From: an uncultured Clostridia bacterium
Lineage (GTDB): Bacteria > Bacillota > Clostridia > Christensenellales > Borkfalkiaceae
DNA length: 32,064 nt
Direction: 5' to 3'
Assembly (NCBI GenBank): GCA_930989535.1
Contig: CAKNLK010000025.1
Span: 1 to 32,064, forward strand
Both the position numbers and the translations under genes were made by a program. This document shows positions 1 through 7,146 of this stretch, piece by piece. The notes under the pieces were generated by a model. That model searched no databases. It was not told the DNA's origin and saw only the letters and a list, made by a program, of their open reading frames with translations. How positions within the stretch are numbered: position 1 is the first letter of the stretch; every line of letters begins with the position of its first letter.

Positions 1-952
1 ACACGAGCGACTTGCGGTAGTGCGACAGCAGGCAGAAGAAGCGGTATTCCATGGGCGAATGCCCCTCCTCTTCCAGCTTTTTGAGCGTGAGGAAACCGCC
101 CGAGGACTTACTCATCTTGCCGCCCGCGGTGTTCAGGTGCAGAACATGGAACCAGTAGCGGCACCACTCGTGCCCCAAAAACGCCTCGCTCTGCGCGATC
201 TCGTTGGTGTGGTGCGGGAACACGTTGTCGATGCCGCCGCAGTGGATGTCGACGTATTCGCCCAAATATTTCATCGCGATGCACGAGCATTCGATGTGCC
301 AGCCGGGGTAACCGACGCCCCACGGGCTTTCCCATTTGAGCGCCTGGTCTTCAAACTTGGACTTGGTGAACCACAGCACGAAATCGTTCTTGTTGCGCTT
401 GTTTTCGTCCTCGTCCACCCCCTCGCGCACGCCGACTTCGAGGTCGTCCTCCTTGAAATTGAAGAACTTGTGGTACTGTTTTACCTTGGACGTATCGAAA
501 TAAATGTTGCCGCCCGCCTTGTAGGCAAAGCCCCTCTCCATGAGCGAGGCGATGACTTCGATAAAGTCCTCCACGCACCCGGTGGCGGGCTGAACGACGT
601 CCGGTTTTTTGATGTTCAGCGCGGCGCAGTCGGCAAAGAACGCGTCGGTGTAGTATTGGGCGAGCTCCAAAACCGTTTTATGCTCGCGCCTGGCGCCGAG
701 CAGCATCTTGTCCTCGCCCGTGTCGGCATCGCTCGAAAGGTGCCCGATGTCCGTGATGTTCATGATGCGCTTTACGTCGTAGCCGATGTAGCGGAAGGTT
801 TTTTCGAGCACGTCCTCCATCAAATAAGTGCGCAGGTTGCCGATGTGCGCGAAATTGTACACCGTCGGCCCGCAGGTGTACATTTTGACTTTGCCCGCCT
901 CGTGCGGGGTGAACTCCTCGACCGTTCTGGTGAGCGTGTTGTACAGCTTCAT
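1..952 (-). CDS. cysS: Cysteinyl-tRNA synthetase, 3' part cut by window edge
   Basis: Charges tRNA-Cys with cysteine in the cytoplasm. The 317 visible codons cover the class I catalytic domain. The HIGH-type motif reads HIGN at about residue 36, just after YTCGPTVYNFA, which carries the first zinc-binding Cys. Further zinc ligands are visible in WHIECSCIA and GGIDNVFPHHTNEIAQ, and the KMSKS motif is intact near residue 280. The anticodon-binding C-terminus lies beyond base 1. The start ATG at 952 follows GGAG with a 7-nt spacer. The gene lies 56 bp downstream of the shikimate-kinase-like gene on the same strand, so the two are probably cotranscribed. Identity is certain from the motifs; only its completeness is unknown. 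Confidence 0.97.
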   Translation of the reverse strand, partial: MKLYNTLTRTVEEFTPHEAGKVKMYTCGPTVYNFAHIGNLRTYLMEDVLEKTFRYIGYDVKRIMNITDIGHLSSDADTGEDKMLLGARREHKTVLELAQYYTDAFFADCAALNIKKPDVVQPATGCVEDFIEVIASLMERGFAYKAGGNIYFDTSKVKQYHKFFNFKEDDLEVGVREGVDEDENKRNKNDFVLWFTKSKFEDQALKWESPWGVGYPGWHIECSCIAMKYLGEYVDIHCGGIDNVFPHHTNEIAQSEAFLGHEWCRYWFHVLHLNTAGGKMSKSSGGFLTLKKLEEEGHSPMEYRFFCLLSHYRKSLV

Positions 953-1008
953 ATTCTTACTCCGTTTTATGATTGTCAGTTTTCGTTAGCATGCCGCCCC
1001 GCGGCGGA

Positions 1009-1518
1009 TTATCTGAGCCCGACTGCCTCGATAATCGCGCGCACCGTCTGCTCGGCGTCCTTCCCCTCGCAGTCGACGGTGATGTCGGCATATTTTTCGT
1101 ACAGCGGAACGCGCTCGGCGTATAAATCCGCGACCGTTTCGCCGCTTCTGCGCATCACAACGCCGCGCAGAACGATGTTTTTCAGCCGCTTTTCGATGGT
1201 CTTTTCGCCGAGTTTCAAGTACACGACGGTGCCGATTTCCTTCAGATGGCGCATCGCGCGCTCGCCGTACACGGCCGAGCCGCCCGTGGCGACGACGCAC
1301 CTCTCCGCCCAGAGGTCGGAGAGGACGGTTTCCTCGATTTTGATGAATTCCTCCGCGCCCTTTGCCGCGATGATGTCGCAGAGCAGAGATTTTTGCTCGT
1401 TTTGAATGAGGAGGTCGGTATCGATGAACCCGTAGCCGACCGTTTTGGCGAGCAGTACCCCCGCCGTGCTCTTGCCCGACGCGGGCATGCCGATTAGAAT
1501 AATATTTTTAGTACTCAT
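1009..1518 (-). CDS. Shikimate kinase family protein (divergent)
   Basis: A 169-residue P-loop kinase of the shikimate kinase fold. The Walker A motif GMPASGKST lies at residues 10-18, followed by the FIDTD acidic motif and a late RVPLYEKYAD segment that matches the conserved C-terminal Arg motif. Two classic shikimate contacts differ. The residue after the F of the usual FR..E motif is Ile (FIKIEE), and the GGG loop reads ATGGSA. The usual RPLL lid is RGVV. The protein may therefore phosphorylate something other than shikimate. ATG 1518 was chosen over GTG 1524 because the GAGGA site is 10 nt from the ATG but only 4 nt from the GTG. No other aro genes are nearby; cysS follows. Confidence 0.8.
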   Translation of the reverse strand: MSTKNIILIGMPASGKSTAGVLLAKTVGYGFIDTDLLIQNEQKSLLCDIIAAKGAEEFIKIEETVLSDLWAERCVVATGGSAVYGERAMRHLKEIGTVVYLKLGEKTIEKRLKNIVLRGVVMRRSGETVADLYAERVPLYEKYADITVDCEGKDAEQTVRAIIEAVGLR

Positions 1519-1519
1519 G

Positions 1520-1750
1520 TTCACAAAATCCTCGGCGAGCTGTCGCCTGCGGATTTTCGTGATTTCAGGGAAAACCCGACACGCACCGACCTGCGTCGGT
1601 TCGGCGTTCGGTTTTCCCTCCCGCGCGATTTTTTAGGGCACACATACCATTCAATCGCGCGGTTCACCCTTTCCGCAAAAGGCGAAAGCATTCGCCAAAT
1701 TGAGTGCGCTTTTTGAAAAACGCGGTTTTCAAACGCGCAACTAATTATTA
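1520..1750. repeat. Structured intergenic repeat, copy A
   Basis: An element of about 230 bp built of successive hairpins, matching the element at 6626-6845. The hairpins are: 1521-1531 with 1551-1562, with inner GGCGA/TCGCC at 1534-1538/1543-1547; AGGGAAAACC 1567-1576 with GGTTTTCCCT 1610-1619, with inner ACCGAC/GTCGGT; CCGCGCGATT 1621-1630 with AATCGCGCGG 1653-1662; GGCGAA/TTCGCC at 1681-1696; and TTTGAAAA/TTTTCAAA at 1712-1733. Between copies the stems change sequence but remain paired, while linkers such as CTTTCCGCAAAAG are kept. Read on the minus strand it forms the 5' leader of the shikimate-kinase-like gene, and its last hairpin contains that gene's GAGGA site. Confidence 0.85.
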
Positions 1751-1949
1751 AAAATATAAAACCGCAGGCTCACGGAAAATCGCAACGCAGTGAGATTTTC
1801 GTGAACAAGGCGGCGGAGCCGAGGCGGAAACGAGCAATGCCCGACAGGGTATTGCGACAAACTCGCCTCGTGCGCAGCCGCGAAAAACGTGGTTTTGCTT
1901 GCGCGAGTTGTTTTTTCACAAAATCCTCGGCGAGCTGTCGCCTGCGGAT
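1751..1949. repeat. Partial or diverged relatives of the structured repeat
   Basis: The rest of the gene-free stretch before mutY. It holds a hairpin with a TCACgGAAAATC / GATTTTCGTGA stem at 1771-1804, a GCAATgCC / GGgtATTGC hairpin near 1835-1856, and a GAAAAACGTGGTTTT motif at 1882-1896 that matches the end motif of copies A and B. Bases 1915-1949 repeat bases 1520-1554 without a mismatch (35 bp), recreating the first hairpin of copy A in a weaker form. No coding potential is evident here. Confidence 0.65.
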
Positions 1950-2038
1950 ATTTTTACTCACGTTTTCCTCGCAAAAGTGCGGGGCAACATATATCGCCCA
2001 CTATTATACGGTTTTTTTGCGGAAATGTCAATTTTTCG

Positions 2039-2068
2039 TTGCGGGATGAAGCGGTTTTATGGTATGAT
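2039..2068 (+). promoter_or_regulatory. mutY promoter, extended -10
   Basis: The -35-like TTGCGG (2039-2044) and TATGAT (2063-2068) are separated by 18 bp. A TGG triplet directly before the -10 gives an extended -10 box. The predicted start of transcription falls on or next to the mutY ATG at 2075. Confidence 0.65.
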
Positions 2069-2074
2069 ACGCGC

Positions 2075-3181
2075 ATGGAACAAATTTTGACCGCGGACGG
2101 GCGCGCGGAAGCCCTGCGGCAGCTGCCCGCCCTCCTGCTGCCGTGGTACGATACAAACAAGCGCGACCTTCCGTGGCGCATCAATACCGACCCCTACCGC
2201 GTGTGGATTTCCGAAATCATGCTGCAGCAGACGCGCGTGGAGGCGGCGAAGGAGCACTACATCCGCTTTTTGCGCGAACTGCCGACCGCAGCCGACCTCG
2301 CCGCCTGCCCCGAGGAAAAACTGCTGAAACTGTGGGAGGGGCTGGGCTACTATTCCCGCGCGCGCAACCTGCAGAGGGCGGCGAAAATCGTGGCGGAAAC
2401 GGGGTTCCCCCGCACCGCCGCGGAGCTGAAAAAACTGCCGGGCATCGGCGATTACACGGCGGGCGCCATCGCATCCATCGCCTTCGGACAGCCCGCCCCC
2501 GCCGTGGACGGAAACGTAATCCGCGTGCTCTCCCGCCTGCTCGGCGACGGGCGTTCCCCCGAAATGCTGAAAACCGCCTTCGCGGAGGAACTCGCGCCCG
2601 CCTACCCCGCACAGCGGCGCGGCGACTTTACGCAGAGCCTGATGGAATTGGGCGCGACGGTGTGCCTGCCTTCCTCGCCGCTGTGTCTGACCTGCCCCCT
2701 CTTTGCCCTCTGTAAAACGAAGAGCGACGCCCTGCCCGCCAGAAAGCAAAAGCCCGAGCGGCGGCGGGAGGACAAGACGCTGCTCCTCTTCCGCGCGGGC
2801 GAAACGGTTGCACTCTGCCGCCGAAATGATGGCGTTCTGAAGGGAATGTACGGCTTTTTTGCGGTGGGCGCGTCCCTTTCCGATGCGCAAATCGCCGCCT
2901 TTTTGCGCGGCGCCGGCGTGCAAAATTTTGAAATCGGCGAAAAACGGCGGCATAAACACGTATTTTCGCACATCGAATGGACTATGCTCGCGCGCGTTAT
3001 CGAACTGCCCGACGAAAAACAGCTCGCCGCGGCGGACGAAACCGCGGGCGCGCGGGCAATCGGCATGCCTGCGGATACGGAAATTTCCCCCTTTGCCTCC
3101 CTCAAATATTTCACCAAAGCGCAAATCGAGGCGGATATCTCCCTGCCCTCCGCCTTCCGCTGGTGCATGGAACTGCTGTAA
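2075..3181 (+). CDS. mutY: A/G-specific adenine DNA glycosylase MutY
   Basis: Removes adenine mispaired with 8-oxoguanine in base excision repair. The 368-residue protein has the full layout. The catalytic Glu is in EIMLQQTRVEA; the helix-hairpin-helix motif is LPGIGDYTAGA; the catalytic Asp is in AVDGN; and the iron-sulfur loop has spacing C-x6-C-x2-C-x5-C (CLPSSPLC.TC.....C). A C-terminal NUDIX-like 8-oxoG reader includes FSHIEW. The open frame extends far upstream, but homology begins near ATG 2075, which has no Shine-Dalgarno and lies six bases after a -10 box, so the mRNA is probably leaderless. The gene stands alone and ends in a strong hairpin. Confidence 0.96.
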   Translation: MEQILTADGRAEALRQLPALLLPWYDTNKRDLPWRINTDPYRVWISEIMLQQTRVEAAKEHYIRFLRELPTAADLAACPEEKLLKLWEGLGYYSRARNLQRAAKIVAETGFPRTAAELKKLPGIGDYTAGAIASIAFGQPAPAVDGNVIRVLSRLLGDGRSPEMLKTAFAEELAPAYPAQRRGDFTQSLMELGATVCLPSSPLCLTCPLFALCKTKSDALPARKQKPERRREDKTLLLFRAGETVALCRRNDGVLKGMYGFFAVGASLSDAQIAAFLRGAGVQNFEIGEKRRHKHVFSHIEWTMLARVIELPDEKQLAAADETAGARAIGMPADTEISPFASLKYFTKAQIEADISLPSAFRWCMELL

Positions 3182-3215
3182 ATTTCCGGCGGCGCGCCGG
3201 TACGATATCCGGCGC

Positions 3216-3250
3216 AAAGAGGAGCGGCCCCCGCCGCTCCTCTTTTCTTT
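3216..3250 (+). terminator. mutY terminator
   Basis: A 13-bp perfect stem (3216-3228 with 3233-3245) and CCCC loop, followed by a T-rich tail, 35 bp after the mutY stop. Confidence 0.85.
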
Positions 3251-3416
3251 TCTATCGATACTTCTCATTTGTTCCTGCGCTGTTTTCTCAACTTTTTGCG
3301 CCGATTTATGATGTATGCACATTATAGCAAGATTTTCAATAAAATGCAAGCTTCTAAACATATTTTTTATAAATACCGTTAATTTTTTTACCGAGTTTCT
3401 TGCCGGCAAGGCAAAA

Positions 3417-3450
3417 GCCCCTCCGCGTTTCCGCGGAGGGGCCTTTTTAT
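3417..3450. terminator. Terminator between convergent mutY and PEPCK
   Basis: GCCCCTCCGCG (3417-3427) pairs with CGCGGAGGGGC (3432-3442). A T-run follows on the plus side and TTTT on the minus side, so it can act in both directions. It lies 18 bp past the PEPCK stop and is its likely terminator. Confidence 0.85.
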
Positions 3451-3459
3451 TTTACAAAA

Positions 3460-5232
3460 TTATTTGAGATTGGCTTTGAGCGTATTCAGCTCGTCGGAAA
3501 GCTCTTTCGGGAGCCTGTCGCCGAACTGCTTGTAGAACTCCTCGATGCCCTCCGCTTCCTTCGCCCACGTGTCTTTATCCACGGTGAGCAGCTCTTTGAG
3601 GGTTTCCTCGGACACGCCCGAGCCTTCGAGGTTGATGTCCTTCACGTCGGGGACGTAGCCGATGGGCGTTTCCACGGCACCCACTTCGCCCTCGCAGCGC
3701 TTGACAATCCACTCGAGCACGCGCATATTCTCGCCGAAGCCGGGCCACAGGAAGTTGCCATCGTCGTCCAGACGGAACCAGTTGACGTTGAAGATTTTCG
3801 GCTGGTTTTTGACCTTGGTACCCATTTCAATCCAGTGCTTGAAATAGTCGCCCATGTTGTAGCCGCAGAAGGGGCGCATCGCCATCGGATCGCGGCGGAC
3901 AACGCCGACCGCACCGGTAGCGGCGGCAGTCGTTTCGCTCGCCATGATGGAGCCGACGAACACGCCGTTGTTCCAGCTCTTGCTCTGGTATACCAGCGGA
4001 GCCGTCTTTGCGCGGCGGCCGCCGAACACGATCGCCGACAGGGGCACGCCCTTCGGGTTATCGAATTCCTTGCTGATGCAGGGGCAGTTCTTTGCGGGGG
4101 CGGTAAAGCGCGAATTGGGGTGCGCGCCCTTTACGCCGGCGGCCTTCGCCGCGTCGTCCCACGGGTTGCCTTTCCAATCCACCGCGTTCTTGGGCGGGTT
4201 CTTGTCCAGGCCCTCCCACCAGACGGTGTTGTTGTCCAAATTGTGCACAACGTTCGTGAAAATCGTGCCCTTCTGCGTGGTGTGCAGCGCGTTGGGGTTG
4301 GATTTTTCGTTGGTGCCGGGGGCCACGCCGAAGAACCCGTTTTCGGGGTTCATCGCCCACAGCCTGCCGTCTGCGCCGACGCGGATCCACGCGATGTCGT
4401 CGCCGACCGTCCAAATCTTATAGCCCTTGTTGCGGTAGATTTCGGGCGGAATGAGCATGGCGAGGTTGGTTTTGCCGCATGCCGACGGGAACGCCGCCGC
4501 GATGTACTTGGTGTCGCCGTCCGGCTTTTCAAAGCCCAAAATGAGCATGTGCTCTGCCATCCAGCCCTCGTTTTTGCCGAGGTACGACGCGATGCGAAGC
4601 GCGAAGCACTTTTTGCCGAGCAGAACGTTGCCGCCGTAGCCGCTGTTGCACGACCAGATGGTATCGTCCTCGGGGAAGTGCAGGATGTAGCGCTTGCTCT
4701 CGTCGAGCTGGCACTTGGAGTGCAGGCCCTTGACGAAGTCGCCGTCTTTGCCCAGCGCTTCCAGAACGTCGGTGCCGACGCGCGTCATGATTTCCATATT
4801 CAGGACAACGTAGATGCTGTCCGTAAGTTCGATGCCGATTTTGGAAAATTCGCTGCCGACGATGCCCATGCTGTAGGGAATGACGTACATCGTCCTGCCC
4901 TTCATGGAGCCTTTGAAGATATCGCCCGCCATTTTGTAGGCTTCCTTCGGGTCCATCCAGTTATTGATGGGGCCGGCGTCGTCCTTGCTCTTGCAGCAGA
5001 TGAACGTCCTGTCCTCCACGCGCGCGACGTCGTTGACGGCGGTGCGGTGCAGGTAGCACTCGGGGAGCAAGTCCTCATTGAGTTTGATGAGTTCGCCCGA
5101 AGCGCACGCCTCGGCGCGGAGCGCATCGCGCTGCTCTTTGCTGCCGTCAATCCAGACGATTTTGTCCGGCTGGCAGAGGGCTGCGCTCTCGTCGATGAAC
5201 TTCAAAACTTTCCTGTTTTCGGTCATGTTCAT
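3460..5232 (-). CDS. pckG: Phosphoenolpyruvate carboxykinase (GTP)
   Basis: Interconverts oxaloacetate and PEP using GTP/GDP, a cytoplasmic step of gluconeogenesis or, in fermenters, of CO2-fixing succinate formation. At 590 residues it has the usual length for the GTP class. FPSACGKTNLAMLIPP (about residue 250) holds the class-specific reactive Cys and P-loop. Other family blocks seen are GYGGNVLLGKKCFALR, WTVGDDIAWI and GDYFKHWIEMG. ATG 5232 follows AAGGAG with good spacing. A sigma-A promoter lies about 50 bp upstream and a terminator follows the stop, so it is a single-gene unit. It is divergent from the gene at 5511. The GTP class can be told from the ATP class by the ACGKTN loop. Confidence 0.97.
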   Translation of the reverse strand: MNMTENRKVLKFIDESAALCQPDKIVWIDGSKEQRDALRAEACASGELIKLNEDLLPECYLHRTAVNDVARVEDRTFICCKSKDDAGPINNWMDPKEAYKMAGDIFKGSMKGRTMYVIPYSMGIVGSEFSKIGIELTDSIYVVLNMEIMTRVGTDVLEALGKDGDFVKGLHSKCQLDESKRYILHFPEDDTIWSCNSGYGGNVLLGKKCFALRIASYLGKNEGWMAEHMLILGFEKPDGDTKYIAAAFPSACGKTNLAMLIPPEIYRNKGYKIWTVGDDIAWIRVGADGRLWAMNPENGFFGVAPGTNEKSNPNALHTTQKGTIFTNVVHNLDNNTVWWEGLDKNPPKNAVDWKGNPWDDAAKAAGVKGAHPNSRFTAPAKNCPCISKEFDNPKGVPLSAIVFGGRRAKTAPLVYQSKSWNNGVFVGSIMASETTAAATGAVGVVRRDPMAMRPFCGYNMGDYFKHWIEMGTKVKNQPKIFNVNWFRLDDDGNFLWPGFGENMRVLEWIVKRCEGEVGAVETPIGYVPDVKDINLEGSGVSEETLKELLTVDKDTWAKEAEGIEEFYKQFGDRLPKELSDELNTLKANLK

Positions 5233-5284
5233 GTATATATCTCCTTTTGCAAGATTTTCTTACCTGAATTTTTCGGTTATTGAC

Positions 5285-5313
5285 ATTATACCCCAATTCC
5301 CAAAAAAAGTAAA
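5285..5313 (-). promoter_or_regulatory. PEPCK promoter
   Basis: On the minus strand TTTACT (5308-5313) and a perfect TATAAT (5285-5290) are separated by 17 bp. The leader is about 45 nt before the start codon. Confidence 0.8.
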
Positions 5314-5413
5314 CAATTTAACCGCGGTTTTTCGGCATCGGGACAGGTGAAAAAAGGGTGAAAGCGCGGGGCCCCGCATGCTTTTCGGCAGCTTTCGTTT
5401 TTTTTCGGCAAAA

Positions 5414-5455
5414 GCGTATATTTTCATGCAGGCATGAATATCTATAATGATACGC
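5414..5455 (+). promoter_or_regulatory. Promoter with nested dyads before the 5511 gene
   Basis: A TATAAT lies at 5443-5448 with a poor -35. The spacer contains the inverted repeat TTCATGC-AG-GCATGAA (5423-5438), nested inside GCGTAT (5414-5419) and ATACGC (5450-5455). A weak -35 plus a dyad in the spacer is typical of a regulated promoter. The regulator is unknown. Confidence 0.5.
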
Positions 5456-5510
5456 GGATTGGCAAATTTTATGCGCGGGCGCACTCGACAGCGCCCGCCT
5501 TCGGTGCGCT

Positions 5511-6614
5511 ATGAAATATATCAAAAAACTTTGCATCTTAAAACAGCTCTCCTCCGGCTTCGCCGCCGACGGAAAGAAGGTTTCCGCCCTGCTGACGGCG
5601 GAATGTTTTTCGGGCAGGCTGACCTTGGCGCTCGCGATGATCGGCTTCGCGCCCCTCGCGGGCGGGCGGTACCGCCTGCTTTTGTGCGACGAGCACGGCG
5701 GCAGAGAAACTTTCGAAATCCCCTCCCCCGCGGGGCTGAACGTAAAAAAGGCGAGCTCGCTGGATATTGCGGACGGGTTCGGGTGCCTCGTATGCTTTGC
5801 GGGGAACAAAATAACGCCCGTCGCCTTCGGCAAGTGCGGCGACAAGACGTACGACGTGAAGAAGATGTGCGCCTCCCTCGCCGAGGAGGAAACGCCGAAG
5901 GGGGCTGAGAGCGCCGCCGACGCGAAGAGCGCGGCAAACCGGGCGGGCGCGGCGCAAAGGGCGGAGGCACAGAGCCCGCCGGGCATTCCGGCTGAAAAGA
6001 GCGAGCCGCGGGCGCTGCCGCAGAACAAAACGACGGAGCCGCCGCGCGGCGAAACCCTGCCCCCGCCCTACGACGACGAGGTGGTGGCGACGGAGAACTA
6101 CTTTGAATTTGCGGACGTGGACAAGGAAAATTTGAAGATACGGGAGGACGGAAATGCGGGAAATTCCGACGAGGAAGGAGGAAAAGCGGCGGGAGGCGAA
6201 AAAATCTTTGGAAAAGATGAAGATGCTCAAAGCCTATTCCGATTCGCGGGGAGCGAAAATCTCCGAGCGGATGAGGGAGCTTGCTATTACGATAAAGTGA
6301 AGGGGGAACTGACCGATTTGTTTTCGACGCATCCCGCGGAGGAGGAGCTGGAAAAGTGCGTGCCACTCTCGCGCTGGGCGCGGGTTACGTTCGCGCGGAA
6401 CAAATATTATACGGTGGGCGTAATTTCCGACGAAAAGCGCCCCAAATACATATGCTACGGCGTGCCCGCGGAGAGGCGGGGCGAGCCGCCCGAGGCGCTC
6501 AAGGGGAAATGTTCCTTTCTGCCCCTTTCGCTGTTCGAGCCGGACGGCAAGGGATATTGGATGATGTTCCAGGACGCGGAGACGGGGCAGTGCGTGAAGA
6601 TTTCACAAAAATAA
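5511..6614 (+). CDS. Unrecognised two-part protein with conserved-looking C-terminal block
   Basis: A 367-residue soluble protein with no signal peptide or membrane segment. Residues 1-125 form a compact beta-rich part (starting MKYIKKLCILKQ; later FAPLAGGRYRLLLCDE). Residues 126-215 are a low-complexity Ala/Glu/Pro-rich linker. Residues 250-367 form a second domain (CYYDKVKGELTDLF, SRWARVTF, PKYICYGVP, GYWMMFQDAETG). The C-terminal block resembles a hypothetical-protein domain I associate with Clostridia, but I cannot name a function. The layout suggests two interaction modules on a flexible tether. ATG 5511 has no clear Shine-Dalgarno; the leader can fold into competing hairpins. It is a single gene divergent from PEPCK, ending at repeat copy B. 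Confidence 0.75.
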   Translation: MKYIKKLCILKQLSSGFAADGKKVSALLTAECFSGRLTLALAMIGFAPLAGGRYRLLLCDEHGGRETFEIPSPAGLNVKKASSLDIADGFGCLVCFAGNKITPVAFGKCGDKTYDVKKMCASLAEEETPKGAESAADAKSAANRAGAAQRAEAQSPPGIPAEKSEPRALPQNKTTEPPRGETLPPPYDDEVVATENYFEFADVDKENLKIREDGNAGNSDEEGGKAAGGEKIFGKDEDAQSLFRFAGSENLRADEGACYYDKVKGELTDLFSTHPAEEELEKCVPLSRWARVTFARNKYYTVGVISDEKRPKYICYGVPAERRGEPPEALKGKCSFLPLSLFEPDGKGYWMMFQDAETGQCVKISQK

Positions 6615-6625
6615 CGAAACCCTTC

Positions 6626-6845
6626 GCGCGAATCTCGGAAAAGAGTTCCTGCGATTCGCTTGATTTGAGAGAAAACCCACGGACACGCGGCAAAAGCCGC
6701 TGACCGTCGGTTTTCTCTCTTTTTGCCCTTTTAAGGGCTCTCACTTTATATATGGGCAAAAATTCACTCTTTCCGCAAAAGCCTTACGGCAAATCGGGGG
6801 CGCTTTCCGAAAAGCGCGGTTTTTGCTTTTGCAAGCAATTATTTT
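6626..6845. repeat. Structured intergenic repeat, copy B
   Basis: The counterpart of copy A, in the same orientation, between two convergent genes. Stems are: GCGAATC 6628-6634 with GATTCGC 6653-6659, inner GGAA/TTCC (6637-6640/6646-6649); GAGAGAAAACC 6667-6677 with GGTTTTCTCTC 6709-6719, inner ACGG/CCGT and GCGGC/GCCGC; TTTTTGCCC 6720-6728 with GGGCAAAAA 6754-6762; GCC/GGC at 6781-6790; and GCGCTTT with AAAGCGC near 6800-6818. The conserved linker CTTTCCGCAAAAG follows the third stem. Its end touches the stop of the zinc-ribbon gene. Confidence 0.85.
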
Positions 6846-7062
6846 ATTTTCTTGCTGGCTTATCTGCTCCGCCGCAAAAACTGATTTTAACGGAACACGA
6901 TTCTTCCGATAAATAGGGTTGCAACGCCGCCTGCCGATACCTTTCCAATGCCTCGCGCACATTCAGCAGTTGCCCACAATGCGGACAGCGGCAATATTCC
7001 TGCCTTGCATCGACCTTGATAAAATATCGGCATTTATTGCACATCCCCTCTCGCATATCCAT
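6844..7062 (-). CDS. Small zinc-ribbon protein
   Basis: A 72-residue protein with two Cys pairs: CNKC at residues 8-11 and CRCPHC at 24-29, the spacing of a rubredoxin-like or zinc-ribbon knuckle. The rest is a short helix rich in Arg, Glu and Gln and a polar tail. ATG 7062 follows a strong GGGGAGG site. A good promoter (TTGACT / TATGAT) drives it divergently from the Xre gene, and an inverted repeat lies inside the promoter spacer, so it is probably controlled by that regulator. A nucleic-acid- or metal-binding role is possible; no specific function is claimed. Confidence 0.75.
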   Translation of the reverse strand: MDMREGMCNKCRYFIKVDARQEYCRCPHCGQLLNVREALERYRQAALQPYLSEESCSVKISFCGGADKPARK

Positions 7063-7080
7063 ATTTACCTCCCCTGCAAA

Positions 7081-7146
7081 ATATCATATGATAGAATTTT
7101 CTACAAGTCAAGTATTTTTATAGAAAATTCTATATCATATAGATAT
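7081..7146. promoter_or_regulatory. Divergent operator-promoter between zinc-ribbon and Xre genes
   Basis: The minus promoter has TTGACT (7106-7111) and TATGAT (7083-7088) with a 17-bp spacer. A 13-bp perfect inverted repeat, ATAGAATTTTCTA (7091-7103) and TAGAAAATTCTAT (7121-7133), flanks the centre. It extends into CATATGATAT-like outer arms with small gaps. One half sits inside the minus promoter spacer and the other just upstream of the Xre start, as expected for autoregulation of both genes. Confidence 0.75.

Noticed and set aside
20..1405. A 461-codon open frame on the plus strand
   Set aside because: It is antisense to cysS and the shikimate-kinase-like gene, which have unmistakable motifs. 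High-GC codon use keeps the opposite frame open.
1621..1690. T-box riboswitch before the shikimate-kinase-like gene and cysS (minus strand reads AGGGTGAACCGCG)
   Set aside because: It resembles the T-box consensus AGGGTGGNACCGCG but lacks one base in the key bulge. The same position in copy B has an unrelated sequence, and no specifier stem was found, so the likeness is chance within the repeat.
2057..3409. A 450-codon open frame on the minus strand
   Set aside because: Antisense to mutY, low-complexity Gly/Arg-rich translation, no start signal.
3400..5283. A 627-codon open frame on the plus strand
   Set aside because: A shadow of PEP carboxykinase on the other strand; no motif and no ribosome site.
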